Source: an uncultured Rhodospirillales bacterium
GTDB taxonomy: Bacteria > Pseudomonadota > Alphaproteobacteria > CACIAM-22H2
Direction of reading: 5' to 3'
Assembly: GCA_937926175.1 (NCBI GenBank)
Contig: CALANV010000025.1
Location: 31,757 to 95,756 of the forward strand
Length of the DNA: 64,000 bases
The notes under the pieces are model-generated. The model did not search any database and was not told where the DNA came from. It saw only the letters and a list, made by a program, of their open reading frames with translations. Every line of letters starts with the position of its first letter. The stretch's first letter is position 1. A program made the position numbers and the translations under genes. This document shows, piece by piece, positions 8,529 through 17,453 of this stretch.

Positions 8529-9242
8529 ATGGCCGGGGCCGCCGACCGTATCATCGTCGCCATCGACCGGATGGATCTCGACGCAGCGCACGCTGACGTC
8601 GCGCGCCTGAAATCCATGGCCGGCGTCATCAAGCTGGGCCTCGAGTTCTTCATCGCCAATGGTCCCCAGGGCGTGCGCGCCGTTGCCGGTCCGGTCCCGC
8701 TGTTCCTCGACCTGAAGCTCCACGACATTCCGAACACCGTCGCGGGCGGCGTGCGCTCCGCTTGCCTGCTGTCGCCGCGTTTTCTCACCATCCACACATC
8801 CGGCGGCGAAGCGATGATGCGGGCGGCCGCCGACGCCGCGAAAGCGGCCGGGCCGGGCCGGCCGAAGCTGCTCGGCATCACGGTGCTGACCAGTCTCGAT
8901 GCCGAAGATCTCGACGCCGTCGGCCAGCGTGGCCCCGTGATCGATCAGGCGAAGCGCCTGGCCGCGCTCGCGCAACGGTCCGGTCTCGACGGGGTGGTCT
9001 GCTCGGCGCACGAGGTGGCGGCCTTGCGCGAACTCTGCGGGCCGGATTTCCTGCTGGTCGTGCCGGGCATCCGGCCGAGCTGGGCCGCAAGCCAGGACCA
9101 GAAGCGCGTCATCACGCCGGCGGAAGCGATCGCCCGCGGCGCCGATTATCTGGTCATCGGCCGTCCGATCACGCACAGCGACGACCCCGCGGCGAGCCTG
9201 AAGCGGATCGCCGACGAGATCGCCGGCGCGACGGCGTCATGA
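8529..9242 (+). CDS. pyrF: orotidine 5'-phosphate decarboxylase
   Basis: Decarboxylates OMP to UMP, the last step of de novo pyrimidine synthesis. The 237-residue protein carries the active-site motif FLDLKLHDIPNTV with the catalytic Asp/Lys array, KLGLEFF upstream, and the phosphate-binding VVPGIRPSW and YLVIGRPITHSDDP loops. This is the E. coli/B. subtilis type I family, not the mycobacterial type. Its stop overlaps the trpF start in a TCATGA junction, so the two are translationally coupled. A GGGGGAG sequence precedes the start. Confidence 0.96.
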   Translation: MAGAADRIIVAIDRMDLDAAHADVARLKSMAGVIKLGLEFFIANGPQGVRAVAGPVPLFLDLKLHDIPNTVAGGVRSACLLSPRFLTIHTSGGEAMMRAAADAAKAAGPGRPKLLGITVLTSLDAEDLDAVGQRGPVIDQAKRLAALAQRSGLDGVVCSAHEVAALRELCGPDFLLVVPGIRPSWAASQDQKRVITPAEAIARGADYLVIGRPITHSDDPAASLKRIADEIAGATAS

Positions 9243-9883
9243 CGGTCCGCGTCAAGATCTGCGGACTGACGTCGGAGATTGCCGCGCGCGCCTGCGCCAC
9301 TGCCGATTTCGCCGGCTTCGTCTTCTATCCGCCGTCGCCGCGCCATCTCGCGCCCGAGGCGGCGGCGCGCATCGCGGCCGTGATACCGCCGTCGGTGCGC
9401 CGCGTCGCCGTCATGGTCGATCCGGACGACGACATGCTGCGCGCGACCTTCGCGCGGTTCAGGCCCGATCTCGTCCAGCTCCACGGCCGCGAGACGCCCG
9501 CGCGCGTCGCCGCGATTCGCCGCGATCATGCGGTCGAGGTCATCAAGGCGATTCCGATCCGCGATGCCGCCGACCTCGAAGGCGCGCATGCGTACGAGGA
9601 CGTCGCCGACTGGCTGCTGTTCGATGCCAAGCCACCGCATGTGGGTGCGCTGCCGGGCGGTAATGCCGCCACCTTCGATTGGGATCTGCTCGCCGGCCGG
9701 GTGTGGCGGCGCCCCTGGTTCCTGTCGGGCGGGCTCACGCCGGGCAATGTGGCCGAGGCGATCGACCGGACCGGTGCCACGGCCGTCGACGTGTCGTCAG
9801 GCGTGGAAGAACGGCCCGGGCAGAAGCAGCCGGCCCTGATTTCGGCCTTCCTCGACGCGGCCCGTCATCGTCCGCAAGCTTGA
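9239..9883 (+). CDS. trpF: phosphoribosylanthranilate isomerase
   Basis: Catalyses the Amadori rearrangement of phosphoribosylanthranilate in tryptophan synthesis. The start ATG overlaps the pyrF stop by four bases, giving 214 residues. The N-terminal VKICGLT with the catalytic Cys, the VQLHG strand, the LLFDAKPP strand with the catalytic Asp, and the C-terminal LSGGLTPGNVAEAI and VDVSSGVEERPGQK phosphate-binding loops are all intact. The usual neighbours trpB and trpA lie 1.15 kb downstream, separated by a secreted Met/Gln-rich protein. An imperfect hairpin at about 9901-9930 could end the pyrF-trpF transcript. Confidence 0.96.
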   Translation: MTVRVKICGLTSEIAARACATADFAGFVFYPPSPRHLAPEAAARIAAVIPPSVRRVAVMVDPDDDMLRATFARFRPDLVQLHGRETPARVAAIRRDHAVEVIKAIPIRDAADLEGAHAYEDVADWLLFDAKPPHVGALPGGNAATFDWDLLAGRVWRRPWFLSGGLTPGNVAEAIDRTGATAVDVSSGVEERPGQKQPALISAFLDAARHRPQA

Positions 9884-9994
9884 CCGGAACCGGCTTCGCC
9901 GCCCGTCCGTTAGTCAAGAGGACGGCGAGGTCGCGGCTGCCCTGAGAATGCCGGCAGGCTGTGCGCGCCGACGGAACAGGACATGAGGTCAGCC

Positions 9995-10798
9995 ATGAGG
10001 AAGCTCATTCTACCTGCGCTTGGCGCAGTGCTTTGCGTTGGCGGCATCTCGTTCGGGCCGATGTCGTCCACGGCCGGGGCGCAAGTGATGGGCCCCGGCG
10101 TGTTGCCGGGCTTTCCCGGCTTTCGCACCGACAACAGAGTCCCGGGCAGCGCGCCCACCTTTTCGCCCACCGCACCGCTGCCGCCACCGTCGGGTCTGCC
10201 GCCGATCGGCCAGCGCGGCGACCTGAATCGCGAGATGCCCGAGGTCGTCCGCCCGGGCGAGCCGGACGAAACCGGCCGCATCGGCCCGACCGTCGAGCGC
10301 CGTGCGCGTTTTGCGGGCGAGCGTGACGCAGAGGGCAAGCTGCTGCCGACATTCACACCGCCGAACCAGCAGGCACAGGCCCCCCAGACGCCGCCGCAGA
10401 CGGATGATCAGCGCATGCGCGGGCCCACTCAGCCGATGCCGCAGCAGCGGCCCGGATCGGGGGCCGCCGACCGGCCCGGCATGGGCCCGATGGATCAGCA
10501 GCGCATGCAGGGTCCGCAGATGCGGGGCCAGCCGATGCAGGACCAGATGGGCCGCGATCAGATGCAGACCCAGCCGCGCCAGCGCGACCAGATGATGCGC
10601 GGATCGGCGGGACAGTCGCGGAGCACGCCGCAGCCGCCGAACGCGACCGCGCTGCTCAACAATCTGAGTGCCGACGGCTATCGCGTGACCAGCCAGTTCG
10701 AGCGGGTCGGCAACCAGTGGCAGGCACAGGCCGTGAAGGACGGCCAGACCGTCACGGTCGTCGTGGATCCGCAGACGGGCCAGTACAGGACGCGCTGA
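9995..10798 (+). CDS. secreted Pro/Gln/Met-rich protein with C-terminal PepSY-like domain
   Basis: Function unknown. The second ATG (9995) is preceded by GAGGT at good spacing and begins MRKLILPALGAVLCVGG, a signal peptide with likely cleavage near TAGAQ; an ATG at 9983 would add four residues. The middle (about residues 30-215) is low complexity: first Pro-rich, then rich in Met and Gln with repeats such as QQRMQGPQMRGQPMQDQMG. The last 50 residues (LSADGYRVTSQFERVGNQWQ and a TVVVDPQTGQYRTR end) look like a PepSY-type beta domain. It therefore is probably periplasmic or envelope-bound; Met-rich stretches sometimes bind copper, but that is inference. It interrupts the trpF-trpB pair on the same strand. 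The 235 bases after it contain GC-rich hairpins and no gene. Confidence 0.75.
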   Translation: MRKLILPALGAVLCVGGISFGPMSSTAGAQVMGPGVLPGFPGFRTDNRVPGSAPTFSPTAPLPPPSGLPPIGQRGDLNREMPEVVRPGEPDETGRIGPTVERRARFAGERDAEGKLLPTFTPPNQQAQAPQTPPQTDDQRMRGPTQPMPQQRPGSGAADRPGMGPMDQQRMQGPQMRGQPMQDQMGRDQMQTQPRQRDQMMRGSAGQSRSTPQPPNATALLNNLSADGYRVTSQFERVGNQWQAQAVKDGQTVTVVVDPQTGQYRTR

Positions 10799-11033
10799 CG
10801 ACGTCGACCGGCACGGAACGGGTTGGCGGGCCGGCCGTTGCCCGACGGCAGGGAGCCCGCCGCCCGCGCCTCATGGGCCATCGTCGGGGGCGGCGGCTAA
10901 GAGCTTGCCCCATAAGGCCGATACGGCCGCGCCAGGGTCGGCGCGGCCAAGAATTTCTGTGTCTCCCAGGGGGTGGTGCGCTATAAAGCCCCGGTTTTCT
11001 CACCCCGGAACAGCCCCGGCATTCTTCCGAACG

Positions 11034-12242
11034 ATGCGCCCCAATACTCTCCGCCTTGGCCCGGACGAACGCGGCCATTTCGGCATTTTCGGCGGCCGCT
11101 ACGTCGCCGAGACGCTGATGCCGCTGATCCTCGAGGTCGAACGGGCCTACAAGGCGGCAGCCGCCGATCCGGCGTTCCAGCGCGAGCTCGACGGCTATCT
11201 GGCGCATTACGTCGGGCGGCCCAGCCCGCTCTATTTCGCGGAGCGGCTGACCGCCCATCTCGGCGGCGCGAAGATCTACTTCAAGCGCGAAGAGCTCAAC
11301 CACACCGGCTCGCACAAGATCAACAACTGCATCGGGCAGATCCTGCTCGCCCGCCGCATGGGCAAGCGGCGCATCATCGCCGAGACCGGTGCCGGTCAGC
11401 ACGGCGTCGCCACCGCGACCGTGTGCGCGCGCTTCGGTTTGCCCTGCACGATCTACATGGGGGCGACCGACATCGAGCGGCAACAGCCGAACGTGTTCCG
11501 CATGCGGCTGCTCGGCGCCGAGGTTCGTTCGGTGACGTCGGGCACGGCGACGCTCAAGGACGCGATGAACGAGGCGCTGCGCGACTGGGTCGCCAACGTC
11601 GACACGACGTACTACCTGATCGGGACCGTGGCCGGTCCGCATCCGTATCCGGCCATGGTGCGCGACTTTCAGTCGGTGATCGGTCGCGAAACGCGCCAGC
11701 AGATCATGGCGCTGGAAGGCCGGCTGCCGGATACGCTGGTCGCGGCGATCGGCGGCGGCTCGAATGCCATGGGTCTGTTCCATCCGTTCCTCGACGACGA
11801 GAACGTCGCTATGGTGGGCGTCGAGGCTGCCGGCCAGGGCATCGAGACCGGCAAGCACGCCGCATCGTTGACCGGCGGCCGGCCGGGCGTGCTCCATGGC
11901 AACCGGACCTATCTTCTGCAGGACGCGGACGGTCAGATTCAGGACGCGCACTCGATCTCGGCGGGTCTCGACTATCCCGGCATCGGGCCCGAGCACGCGT
12001 GGCTGCACGAGATCGGCCGCGTCCAGTACGTCGCAATCACGGACCAGGAGGCGCTCGATGCCTTCAGGCTCTGTACGCAGATCGAAGGCATCCTGCCGGC
12101 GCTGGAGCCGGCCCATGCGCTGGCGCAGGTGATCAAGATGGCGCGGCGCCTGCCGTCGTCGCATCTGATCGTCGTCAACATGTCCGGGCGCGGCGACAAG
12201 GACGTGTTCACCGTCGCCAAGTCGCTGGGGGTCGAACTGTGA
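11034..12242 (+). CDS. trpB: tryptophan synthase beta chain
   Basis: PLP enzyme that condenses indole with serine to give tryptophan, working as an alpha2beta2 complex with TrpA. The ATG at 11034 gives 402 residues starting MRPNTLRLGPDERG, matching family length; an upstream ATG at 10905 would add 43 unlikely residues. Lys95 in ELNHTGSHKINN is the PLP Schiff-base residue, and GGGSNA forms the phosphate cup. The start lacks a strong ribosome-binding site. A TATAAA hexamer at about 10983-10988 could be a -10 for a trpBA promoter, but no good -35 accompanies it. Its stop overlaps the trpA GTG start. Confidence 0.97.
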   Translation: MRPNTLRLGPDERGHFGIFGGRYVAETLMPLILEVERAYKAAAADPAFQRELDGYLAHYVGRPSPLYFAERLTAHLGGAKIYFKREELNHTGSHKINNCIGQILLARRMGKRRIIAETGAGQHGVATATVCARFGLPCTIYMGATDIERQQPNVFRMRLLGAEVRSVTSGTATLKDAMNEALRDWVANVDTTYYLIGTVAGPHPYPAMVRDFQSVIGRETRQQIMALEGRLPDTLVAAIGGGSNAMGLFHPFLDDENVAMVGVEAAGQGIETGKHAASLTGGRPGVLHGNRTYLLQDADGQIQDAHSISAGLDYPGIGPEHAWLHEIGRVQYVAITDQEALDAFRLCTQIEGILPALEPAHALAQVIKMARRLPSSHLIVVNMSGRGDKDVFTVAKSLGVEL

Positions 12243-13069
12243 GCCGCCTCGCCGCGCGTTTCGCGACATTGCGGGATGAGGGCCGCGCCGGCCTCGTCAC
12301 ATTCGTGATGGCGGGCGATCCGGATTACGACACGTCGTTGCGCATCCTATGCGGCCTGCCGGCAGCGGGCGCGGACGTGATCGAGATCGGGATGCCGTTC
12401 TCCGATCCGATGGCCGATGGGCCGGCGATCCAGGCCGCCGGTCTGCGCGCGCTTGCGGGCGGCATGACGCTGCAGCGTACGCTCGACCTCGTCACCGCCT
12501 TTCGCCGCGTCGACGCGACGACGCCGGTCGTGTTGATGGGCTATTACAATCCGATCTATCGCTTCGGGGTTCAGCGTTTCGTCGAGGCCGCGCGCGCCGC
12601 GGGTGTCGACGGCCTGATCGTGGTCGATCTTCCGCCGGAGGAGGATGCCGAGCTGCGCCCGGCCGCGGCGGCGGCCGGCATTGCGACCATCCGCCTGGTC
12701 GCCCCGACCAGCGACGACCGGCGCCTCGAGACCGTGCTGCGCGACGCCAGCGGCTTCGTCTACTACGTGTCCGTTCTGGGCACGACCGGCACGAAATCGG
12801 CACAGACGGCCGACGTTGCGGCGGCCGTCGCACGCATCCGCGCCAGGACGGAACTGCCCGTCGCCGTCGGCTTCGGCATCAAGACACCGGACCAGGCGGC
12901 CGAAGTGGGCCGGGCGGCCGATGCGGCCGTGGTCGGGTCGGCGCTCGTCCAGGTGATCGGGCGGGCCGCCGCGGAAGGCCGCGACGTCGCCGCGGCGGCG
13001 GCCGGTTTCGTCGAAAGCCTGGGCAAGGCGGTCCGTGCCGCGCGACTTGCGGGCGCGACCCAACCCTGA
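12239..13069 (+). CDS. trpA: tryptophan synthase alpha chain
   Basis: Cleaves indole-3-glycerol phosphate to indole, which is channelled to TrpB. The GTG start at 12239 overlaps the trpB stop by four bases (GTGA), giving 276 residues. The catalytic Glu lies in VIEIGMPFSDPMADGPAIQ, and the catalytic Asp in GLIVVDLPPEED; the phosphate-binding VGFGIKTPDQA and VVGSALVQ loops are present. It is followed after 12 bases by accD, the standard alphaproteobacterial trpB-trpA-accD-folC run. Confidence 0.97.
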   Translation: MSRLAARFATLRDEGRAGLVTFVMAGDPDYDTSLRILCGLPAAGADVIEIGMPFSDPMADGPAIQAAGLRALAGGMTLQRTLDLVTAFRRVDATTPVVLMGYYNPIYRFGVQRFVEAARAAGVDGLIVVDLPPEEDAELRPAAAAAGIATIRLVAPTSDDRRLETVLRDASGFVYYVSVLGTTGTKSAQTADVAAAVARIRARTELPVAVGFGIKTPDQAAEVGRAADAAVVGSALVQVIGRAAAEGRDVAAAAAGFVESLGKAVRAARLAGATQP

Positions 13070-13081
13070 CAGAAAGCGATC

Positions 13082-14011
13082 ATGAACTGGCTGACGAATT
13101 TTGTGCGCCCCAAGATCCGGGCGCTGGTGCGCAAGGCGGACGTCCCCGACAACCTGTGGGACAAATGCCCGAACTGCACCAAGATGATCTTCCACCGCGA
13201 TCTCGAGGCCAATGCGCGGGTCTGCCCGCATTGCGGGCATCACATGCGTCTTCCCGCCAAGCGCCGCCTCGAGATGCTGTTCGACGAGGGCAGCTACACG
13301 CGGATCGAGCTGCCGAAGGTGCCGAACGATCCGCTGCGCTTCCGTGACCAGAAACGCTATACCGATCGGCTGAAGGAGGCCCGCGAGAAGACCGGCGAGT
13401 GGGATGCCATCGTCGTCGCGCACGGCAAGCTCGGCGGCCTGCCGGTCGTCGCGGCGGTCTTCAACTTCGACTTCATGGGCGGCTCGATGGGGATCGCGGT
13501 GGGCGAGGCACTGCTGGCCGCGGCGCGTCTTGCCGTTCTGCAGCAGGCCGCCCTGATCGTCGTGCCGTCGTCGGGCGGCGCGCGCATGCAGGAAGGCATT
13601 CTGTCGCTCATGCAGCTGCCGCGCACCGTGCTCGCCGCCGACGAGGTCAAGGAGGCGGGGCTGCCCTACATCGTCGTCCTCACCGACCCCACGACCGGCG
13701 GCGTCTCGGCGTCGTTCGCCATGCTCGGCGACATCGCGCTCGCCGAGCCGGGTGCGGTCATCGGCTTTGCCGGCGCCCGCGTGATCGAGGAGACCATCCG
13801 CGAGAAGCTCCCGCCCGGCTTCCAGCGCGCCGAGTATCTGCTCGAGCACGGCATGGTCGACATGGTCGTGCATCGCCATCAGCTTCGCGAGACGCTCATG
13901 CGACTGATCCGCCTGCTCATGGCGCGCGGCCCCGTGGCCGAAGTGCTGCCGTTGCCGCAGCACGGTTCCGACGTTTCGGCAAAGGACAACGCGCCGACGC
14001 CGCGGTCCTGA
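13082..14011 (+). CDS. accD: acetyl-CoA carboxylase carboxyltransferase subunit beta
   Basis: Zinc-containing half of the carboxyltransferase that, with AccA, makes malonyl-CoA for fatty acid synthesis. The 309-residue protein begins with the four-Cys zinc finger (CPNC near residue 22 and CPHC near residue 41). The crotonase-like core follows, with FNFDFMGGSMGIAVGE and PSSGGARMQEGI oxyanion regions and TDPTTGGVSASFAMLGD. It starts 12 bases after trpA and lies 128 bases before folC, matching conserved order. Confidence 0.97.
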   Translation: MNWLTNFVRPKIRALVRKADVPDNLWDKCPNCTKMIFHRDLEANARVCPHCGHHMRLPAKRRLEMLFDEGSYTRIELPKVPNDPLRFRDQKRYTDRLKEAREKTGEWDAIVVAHGKLGGLPVVAAVFNFDFMGGSMGIAVGEALLAAARLAVLQQAALIVVPSSGGARMQEGILSLMQLPRTVLAADEVKEAGLPYIVVLTDPTTGGVSASFAMLGDIALAEPGAVIGFAGARVIEETIREKLPPGFQRAEYLLEHGMVDMVVHRHQLRETLMRLIRLLMARGPVAEVLPLPQHGSDVSAKDNAPTPRS

Positions 14012-14139
14012 CATTTTGCCCGGCATCGGACTGCACGCGTCCGGCTTCGATCACATGATCGCTACGGGACGCCTTGCGGCTCGGGTCGCCACCGGCGTCG
14101 GCAGCGAGTCCGTGTAAAGATACCAGGCCGTCATTCGCC

Positions 14140-15435
14140 ATGTCTGCCCCAGATCCGATCCTGGAACGCCTGACGCGGCTGCATCCCAAGGCGATCGATC
14201 TGTCGCTCGATCGCATTCGCCGTCTGATGGCGGATCTCGGCGATCCGCAGGACCGGCTGCCGCCGGTCGTGCATGTGACCGGCACGAACGGGAAGGGATC
14301 GACGGTCGCCTATGTCCGCGCAATCGCCGAAGCCGCGGGATACCGGGTACACGCCTATACGTCGCCGCATCTCGTCCGCTTCAACGAGCGGATCCGGCTC
14401 GCCGGCGAACTGATCCCGGATTCGACGCTCGCCGCGATTCTCGAAGAGGTGGAGCGCATCAATGCCGGCCAGCCGATCACCTTCTTCGAGGTCACGACCG
14501 CGGCCGCTTTTCTTGCCTTTGCCGAAACGCCGGCCGACCTCGTCGTGCTCGAGGTCGGACTCGGCGGCCGGCTGGATGCGACCAATCTGGTGAAGAAGCC
14601 GGTCGTCAGCGCGATCACGCCGATCTCTCTCGATCATATGCAGTACCTGGGCGACACGATTACGCGGATCGCCGCCGAGAAGGCCGGCATCATCAAGCCG
14701 GAAGTTCCGGCGGTCATCGGGCCGCAGCCCGACGAGGCGCTCGCGGTTCTGCGCGACGCTGGCCGGGCGGCGAGCGCGCCGCTGCACATCTTCGGCGAAG
14801 ACTGGCATGTCGAACTCGACGCCGATGGCTTCCGCTACCGCGGCGATGAAACGCTGCGGCTGCCGCGGCCGGCGCTGCCGGGTCGGCATCAGGTCGGGAA
14901 TGCCGGCATTGCCGTCGCTGTCGCGGAGCGGCTGCGTGCGGCCGGCTTTACGCTGTCCGATGCACATATTCGCGCCGGCATCGCCGGTGCGGTGTGGCCT
15001 GCCCGCCTGCAGCGGCTGACGCGCGGACCGCTCGTCGCGATGTTGCGCCCGGGGATGGAGCTCTATCTCGACGGCGGCCACAACGAGGGCGGCGGCAAGG
15101 TCCTGGCGGACTGGGCCGCGGAGCAGCGCGACGGCAAGCCGCTCGACATCGTCTGCGGCATGTTGTCGACGAAGAAGCCGGACCGGTTTCTCGCCCAGCT
15201 TGCGCCGCACGTCCGGCGCTTCAGGGCCATTACGGTACCGGGTGAGGAGCTGATGCTGCCCGCCGAAACGGTCGCCGTCGCCGCCCGGACTGTCGGTATC
15301 GCCGACGTCGCCACCGCGGCGGATTTCCACGCAGCCGTAGCGGATCTCGCCGCGGCAAGCGAGGGGCCCAGCCGGATCCTGATTTGCGGTTCGCTCGCAG
15401 CGCTGTGCGGCGCCGTGCTGCGCGAGAACGGATGA
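14140..15435 (+). CDS. folC: dihydrofolate/folylpolyglutamate synthase
   Basis: Adds glutamate to dihydropteroate and to folates. The ATG at 14140 (MSAPDPILERLTRL) gives 431 residues; an earlier start at 14074 would add 22 unlikely residues. The Mur-ligase P-loop HVTGTNGKGSTVAYV, the YTSPHLVRFNERIRL segment, the LEVGLGGRLDATN motif and ISLDHMQYLGDT are all present. The C-terminal domain starts near DGGHNEGGG. It converges with trxA; about 145 gene-free bases and the trxA terminator separate them. Confidence 0.95.
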   Translation: MSAPDPILERLTRLHPKAIDLSLDRIRRLMADLGDPQDRLPPVVHVTGTNGKGSTVAYVRAIAEAAGYRVHAYTSPHLVRFNERIRLAGELIPDSTLAAILEEVERINAGQPITFFEVTTAAAFLAFAETPADLVVLEVGLGGRLDATNLVKKPVVSAITPISLDHMQYLGDTITRIAAEKAGIIKPEVPAVIGPQPDEALAVLRDAGRAASAPLHIFGEDWHVELDADGFRYRGDETLRLPRPALPGRHQVGNAGIAVAVAERLRAAGFTLSDAHIRAGIAGAVWPARLQRLTRGPLVAMLRPGMELYLDGGHNEGGGKVLADWAAEQRDGKPLDIVCGMLSTKKPDRFLAQLAPHVRRFRAITVPGEELMLPAETVAVAARTVGIADVATAADFHAAVADLAAASEGPSRILICGSLAALCGAVLRENG

Positions 15436-15580
15436 TTCCGTTCAGGCGGCATCATCATCCGACAACGCGGTCGGTTCGCCGCGCATGCCTTCGACCTGAA
15501 GAGCTTTGATCCAGCCTCGATGCGCGTCCGGGTCCGGGCGCGCCGCGGGCCCGCGGTCCTCAATCGGTCCGCAGACGAGA

Positions 15581-15606
15581 AAGCCCCACCTTGAGGGGCG
15601 GGGCTT
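15581..15606 (-). terminator. Rho-independent terminator of trxA
   Basis: Read on the minus strand, AAGCCCC and GGGGCTT form a stem around a short loop, followed by TCTC after a TTT run. It lies 31 bases past the trxA stop and fits an intrinsic terminator. It may also stop folC transcripts coming from the other side. Confidence 0.7.
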
Positions 15607-15636
15607 GTGTTGCGATCGGATCGTCGTCGCGGACGA

Positions 15637-15957
15637 TCAGATGACTGACTGAACCCACTCGTAGAGCTTGCTCTTGGGCAGGCTGCCGATCTTGGTCGCG
15701 GCGACCTGGCCGTCCTTGAACACCATCAGCGTCGGAATCCCGCGCACGTTGTACTTCGTGGGCGTGGCCGGATTCTCGTCGATATTGATCTTCGCGACCG
15801 TGATCTTGCCGGCCATGTCCTTGGCCAAGTCCTCGAGCGCCGGCGCGATCTGTTTGCAGGGCCCACACCACTCAGCCCAGAAGTCGACGAGCACCGGCGT
15901 CTTTGACTTGAGGACATCGGTATCGAACGTGTCGTCGGTGACCTTGCGTGTGTTCAT
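15637..15957 (-). CDS. trxA: thioredoxin
   Basis: General cytoplasmic disulfide reductase. The 106-residue protein has the canonical VDFWAEWCGPCKQIAP active site and the cis-Pro loop VRGIPTLMVFKDGQ. A GAGGTTTC sequence precedes the start. In many alphaproteobacteria trxA directly follows addA; here both remain on the minus strand but 2.9 kb of rightward accessory genes lie between them. It has its own promoter (16032-16061) and its own terminator, which is consistent with being cut off from the addA transcript. Confidence 0.97.
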   Translation of the reverse strand: MNTRKVTDDTFDTDVLKSKTPVLVDFWAEWCGPCKQIAPALEDLAKDMAGKITVAKINIDENPATPTKYNVRGIPTLMVFKDGQVAATKIGSLPKSKLYEWVQSVI

Positions 15958-16031
15958 GAAACCTCGTGACTGCGGATTGCAGAGCGGCCGCGGCGGAGGT
16001 TTTCACCCCCTTGAACCCCGGACGAGTTGCC

Positions 16032-16061
16032 ACTCTACGGGGCCGTTCCACCCTCGGTCAA
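16032..16061 (-). promoter_or_regulatory. probable sigma-70-type promoter of trxA
   Basis: On the minus strand TTGACC (16056-16061) and TAGAGT (16032-16037) are separated by 18 bases, about 75 bases upstream of the trxA start. Match to consensus is reasonable. The rest of the 15958-16229 divergent gap shows no gene, and no clear promoter for the rightward kinase cassette was identified, though an AT-rich TTTTTTCTTTCATTTC stretch lies near 16090. Confidence 0.5.
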
Positions 16062-16229
16062 GCGACCTTGCAGTCCATGGCCACGCCGTTTTTTCTTTCA
16101 TTTCAAGTAGGTTACGAGCGGTCCCCCGGGAGTTCTCCGCAGTGGGGGCCATGGCACGGCGCCCTGCTGCGGCCGAGGTAGTTCGCGAGAGCGCGCGACT
16201 TTCTGCCGCAGGTGGCGAAAAGTAATTCC

Positions 16230-17453
16230 ATGCTCGAAACGGTTGCGGGCGGGGCCGACGGGCCGGACGTCTCACGGCCCGGCATGTCGGGTGCGCTCAA
16301 CGCGGAATTTCTCGTTCTGGACGATACCGGCCTGCTGTTCGACGAGGCGCGACAACGTCTCTACGTCCTCGACCGGACGGCAGCGTTCGTCTGGTGCCAG
16401 CTCGCTGACGGCCTGCGGCCCGCCGAGGCGGCGGCGCGGCTGGCGGCGGCGACGTCATTGTCGATCGAGGCGTGCATGTCGCTGGTCGATGCGGCGATCG
16501 GGGCATGGCGTGCGCACGGGCTGCTCGACGTTGAGCTGGTCGCGATGCATCCGGCAACGGCCGGCGTTTCCGTCGTCGAACGCATGCTGTCGGCGGCCAG
16601 CGCACAGCCGCCGCCGGCGCGGCCGCGTCGTGACCGGCCGCAGTTCCATGTCGCGGGGCTCGACGTCCTCGTCCGCTGCCCGGCACCTCATGTGGCCCGG
16701 CGGGTCTATCCGGTATTCGCGCATCTCGCCGCGGCAATGGCGGCAGAGCCTGGCGTCGTCATCGACGTGAGACGCGGCCCGCACGGCTATGTGATCGCTT
16801 GCGACGGCGTTCCGGTCGCGGACGCGGCACATCTTGCGGAGATCGCGCCCGCGATCAAGGCGGTGCTGGTCCAGGCAATCCTGGCGCGTGCCGATTTTCG
16901 GCTGGCCGTTCATGCGGCGGCGCTCGCCGTGGATGGTCGCGTACTGCTGATTCCCGGCCCGGCCGGCGCCGGCAAGACGACGCTGGCGGCTGCACTGATG
17001 GCCAGCGGATTCACGCTGCTGGGCGACGATACGGTCGTGCTGGAGGCGCGCGACCTTCGGGTCCGTCCCTTGCCGTTCGCCCCGGCCGTCAAGTCGGGTG
17101 CCTGGGAACTGCTTGCACCGTATTTCCCCGGCATTCTGGACTTGCCGATCGACGTCCGACCGGATCGCCGGCAGGTGCGCTATCTGCGGCCGGCGCGGAT
17201 CGCGACTGAGTCGCTGCCGGCGCGGTGGATCGTATTTCCGCGGGCGGAACGATGTGGGCGCACCAGCCTGGAGCCGCTCTCGCGCGTCGAGGCGCTGCGT
17301 CGCCTTCTGACGATGTGCTATGCGCCGGCGCGCCGTCTCGCCGTCGCGGACGTCCGGCAGCTCGCCGCCTGGCTCGCTGGACTCGAGTGCTATGAACTCG
17401 ATGCCTCGCATCTCGGAACGGCTGTCCGTCTGCTGCGGCAGATCTGCCGATGA
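16230..17453 (+). CDS. PqqD-like domain fused to HPr-kinase-like P-loop kinase
   Basis: Probable peptide-modifying kinase. Residues about 25-105 form a PqqD-like winged-helix domain (a VLDRTAAFVWCQLADGLRP core), of the kind that binds leader peptides in RiPP pathways. The C-terminal half resembles the HprK catalytic domain: LAVHAAALAVDGRVLLIPG leads into the Walker A GPAGAGKTT (Lys249), then GFTLLGDDTVVLE with paired acidic residues. I prefer the ATG at 16230; an in-frame GTG at 16212 is possible, and neither has a strong ribosome-binding site. Its stop overlaps the next start (ATGA), so it is translationally coupled to a nucleotidyltransferase. HprK-related kinases beside PqqD-family and nucleotidyltransferase proteins are a recognised but poorly characterised grouping. 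The target is not known; the short peptide at 18611 is the obvious candidate. Confidence 0.75.
   Translation: MLETVAGGADGPDVSRPGMSGALNAEFLVLDDTGLLFDEARQRLYVLDRTAAFVWCQLADGLRPAEAAARLAAATSLSIEACMSLVDAAIGAWRAHGLLDVELVAMHPATAGVSVVERMLSAASAQPPPARPRRDRPQFHVAGLDVLVRCPAPHVARRVYPVFAHLAAAMAAEPGVVIDVRRGPHGYVIACDGVPVADAAHLAEIAPAIKAVLVQAILARADFRLAVHAAALAVDGRVLLIPGPAGAGKTTLAAALMASGFTLLGDDTVVLEARDLRVRPLPFAPAVKSGAWELLAPYFPGILDLPIDVRPDRRQVRYLRPARIATESLPARWIVFPRAERCGRTSLEPLSRVEALRRLLTMCYAPARRLAVADVRQLAAWLAGLECYELDASHLGTAVRLLRQICR

Noticed and set aside
10799..11033. Possible trp attenuator or leader peptide before trpB
   Set aside because: No leader frame with tandem Trp codons and no terminator/antiterminator pair could be seen.
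10973..12238. Long rightward frame running into trpA from inside trpB
   Set aside because: It is the out-of-frame shadow of trpB upstream of the trpA GTG start; only the part from 12239 is protein-like.
15436..15580. A minus-strand open frame after trxA ending at 15436 region, reading FLVCGPIEDRGPA then WIKALQVEGMRGEP and a stop
   Set aside because: It looks somewhat protein-like, but it has no ATG, GTG or TTG start with a ribosome-binding site, and its 5' part overlaps the trxA terminator hairpin. It could be a gene relic; support is too thin to list.
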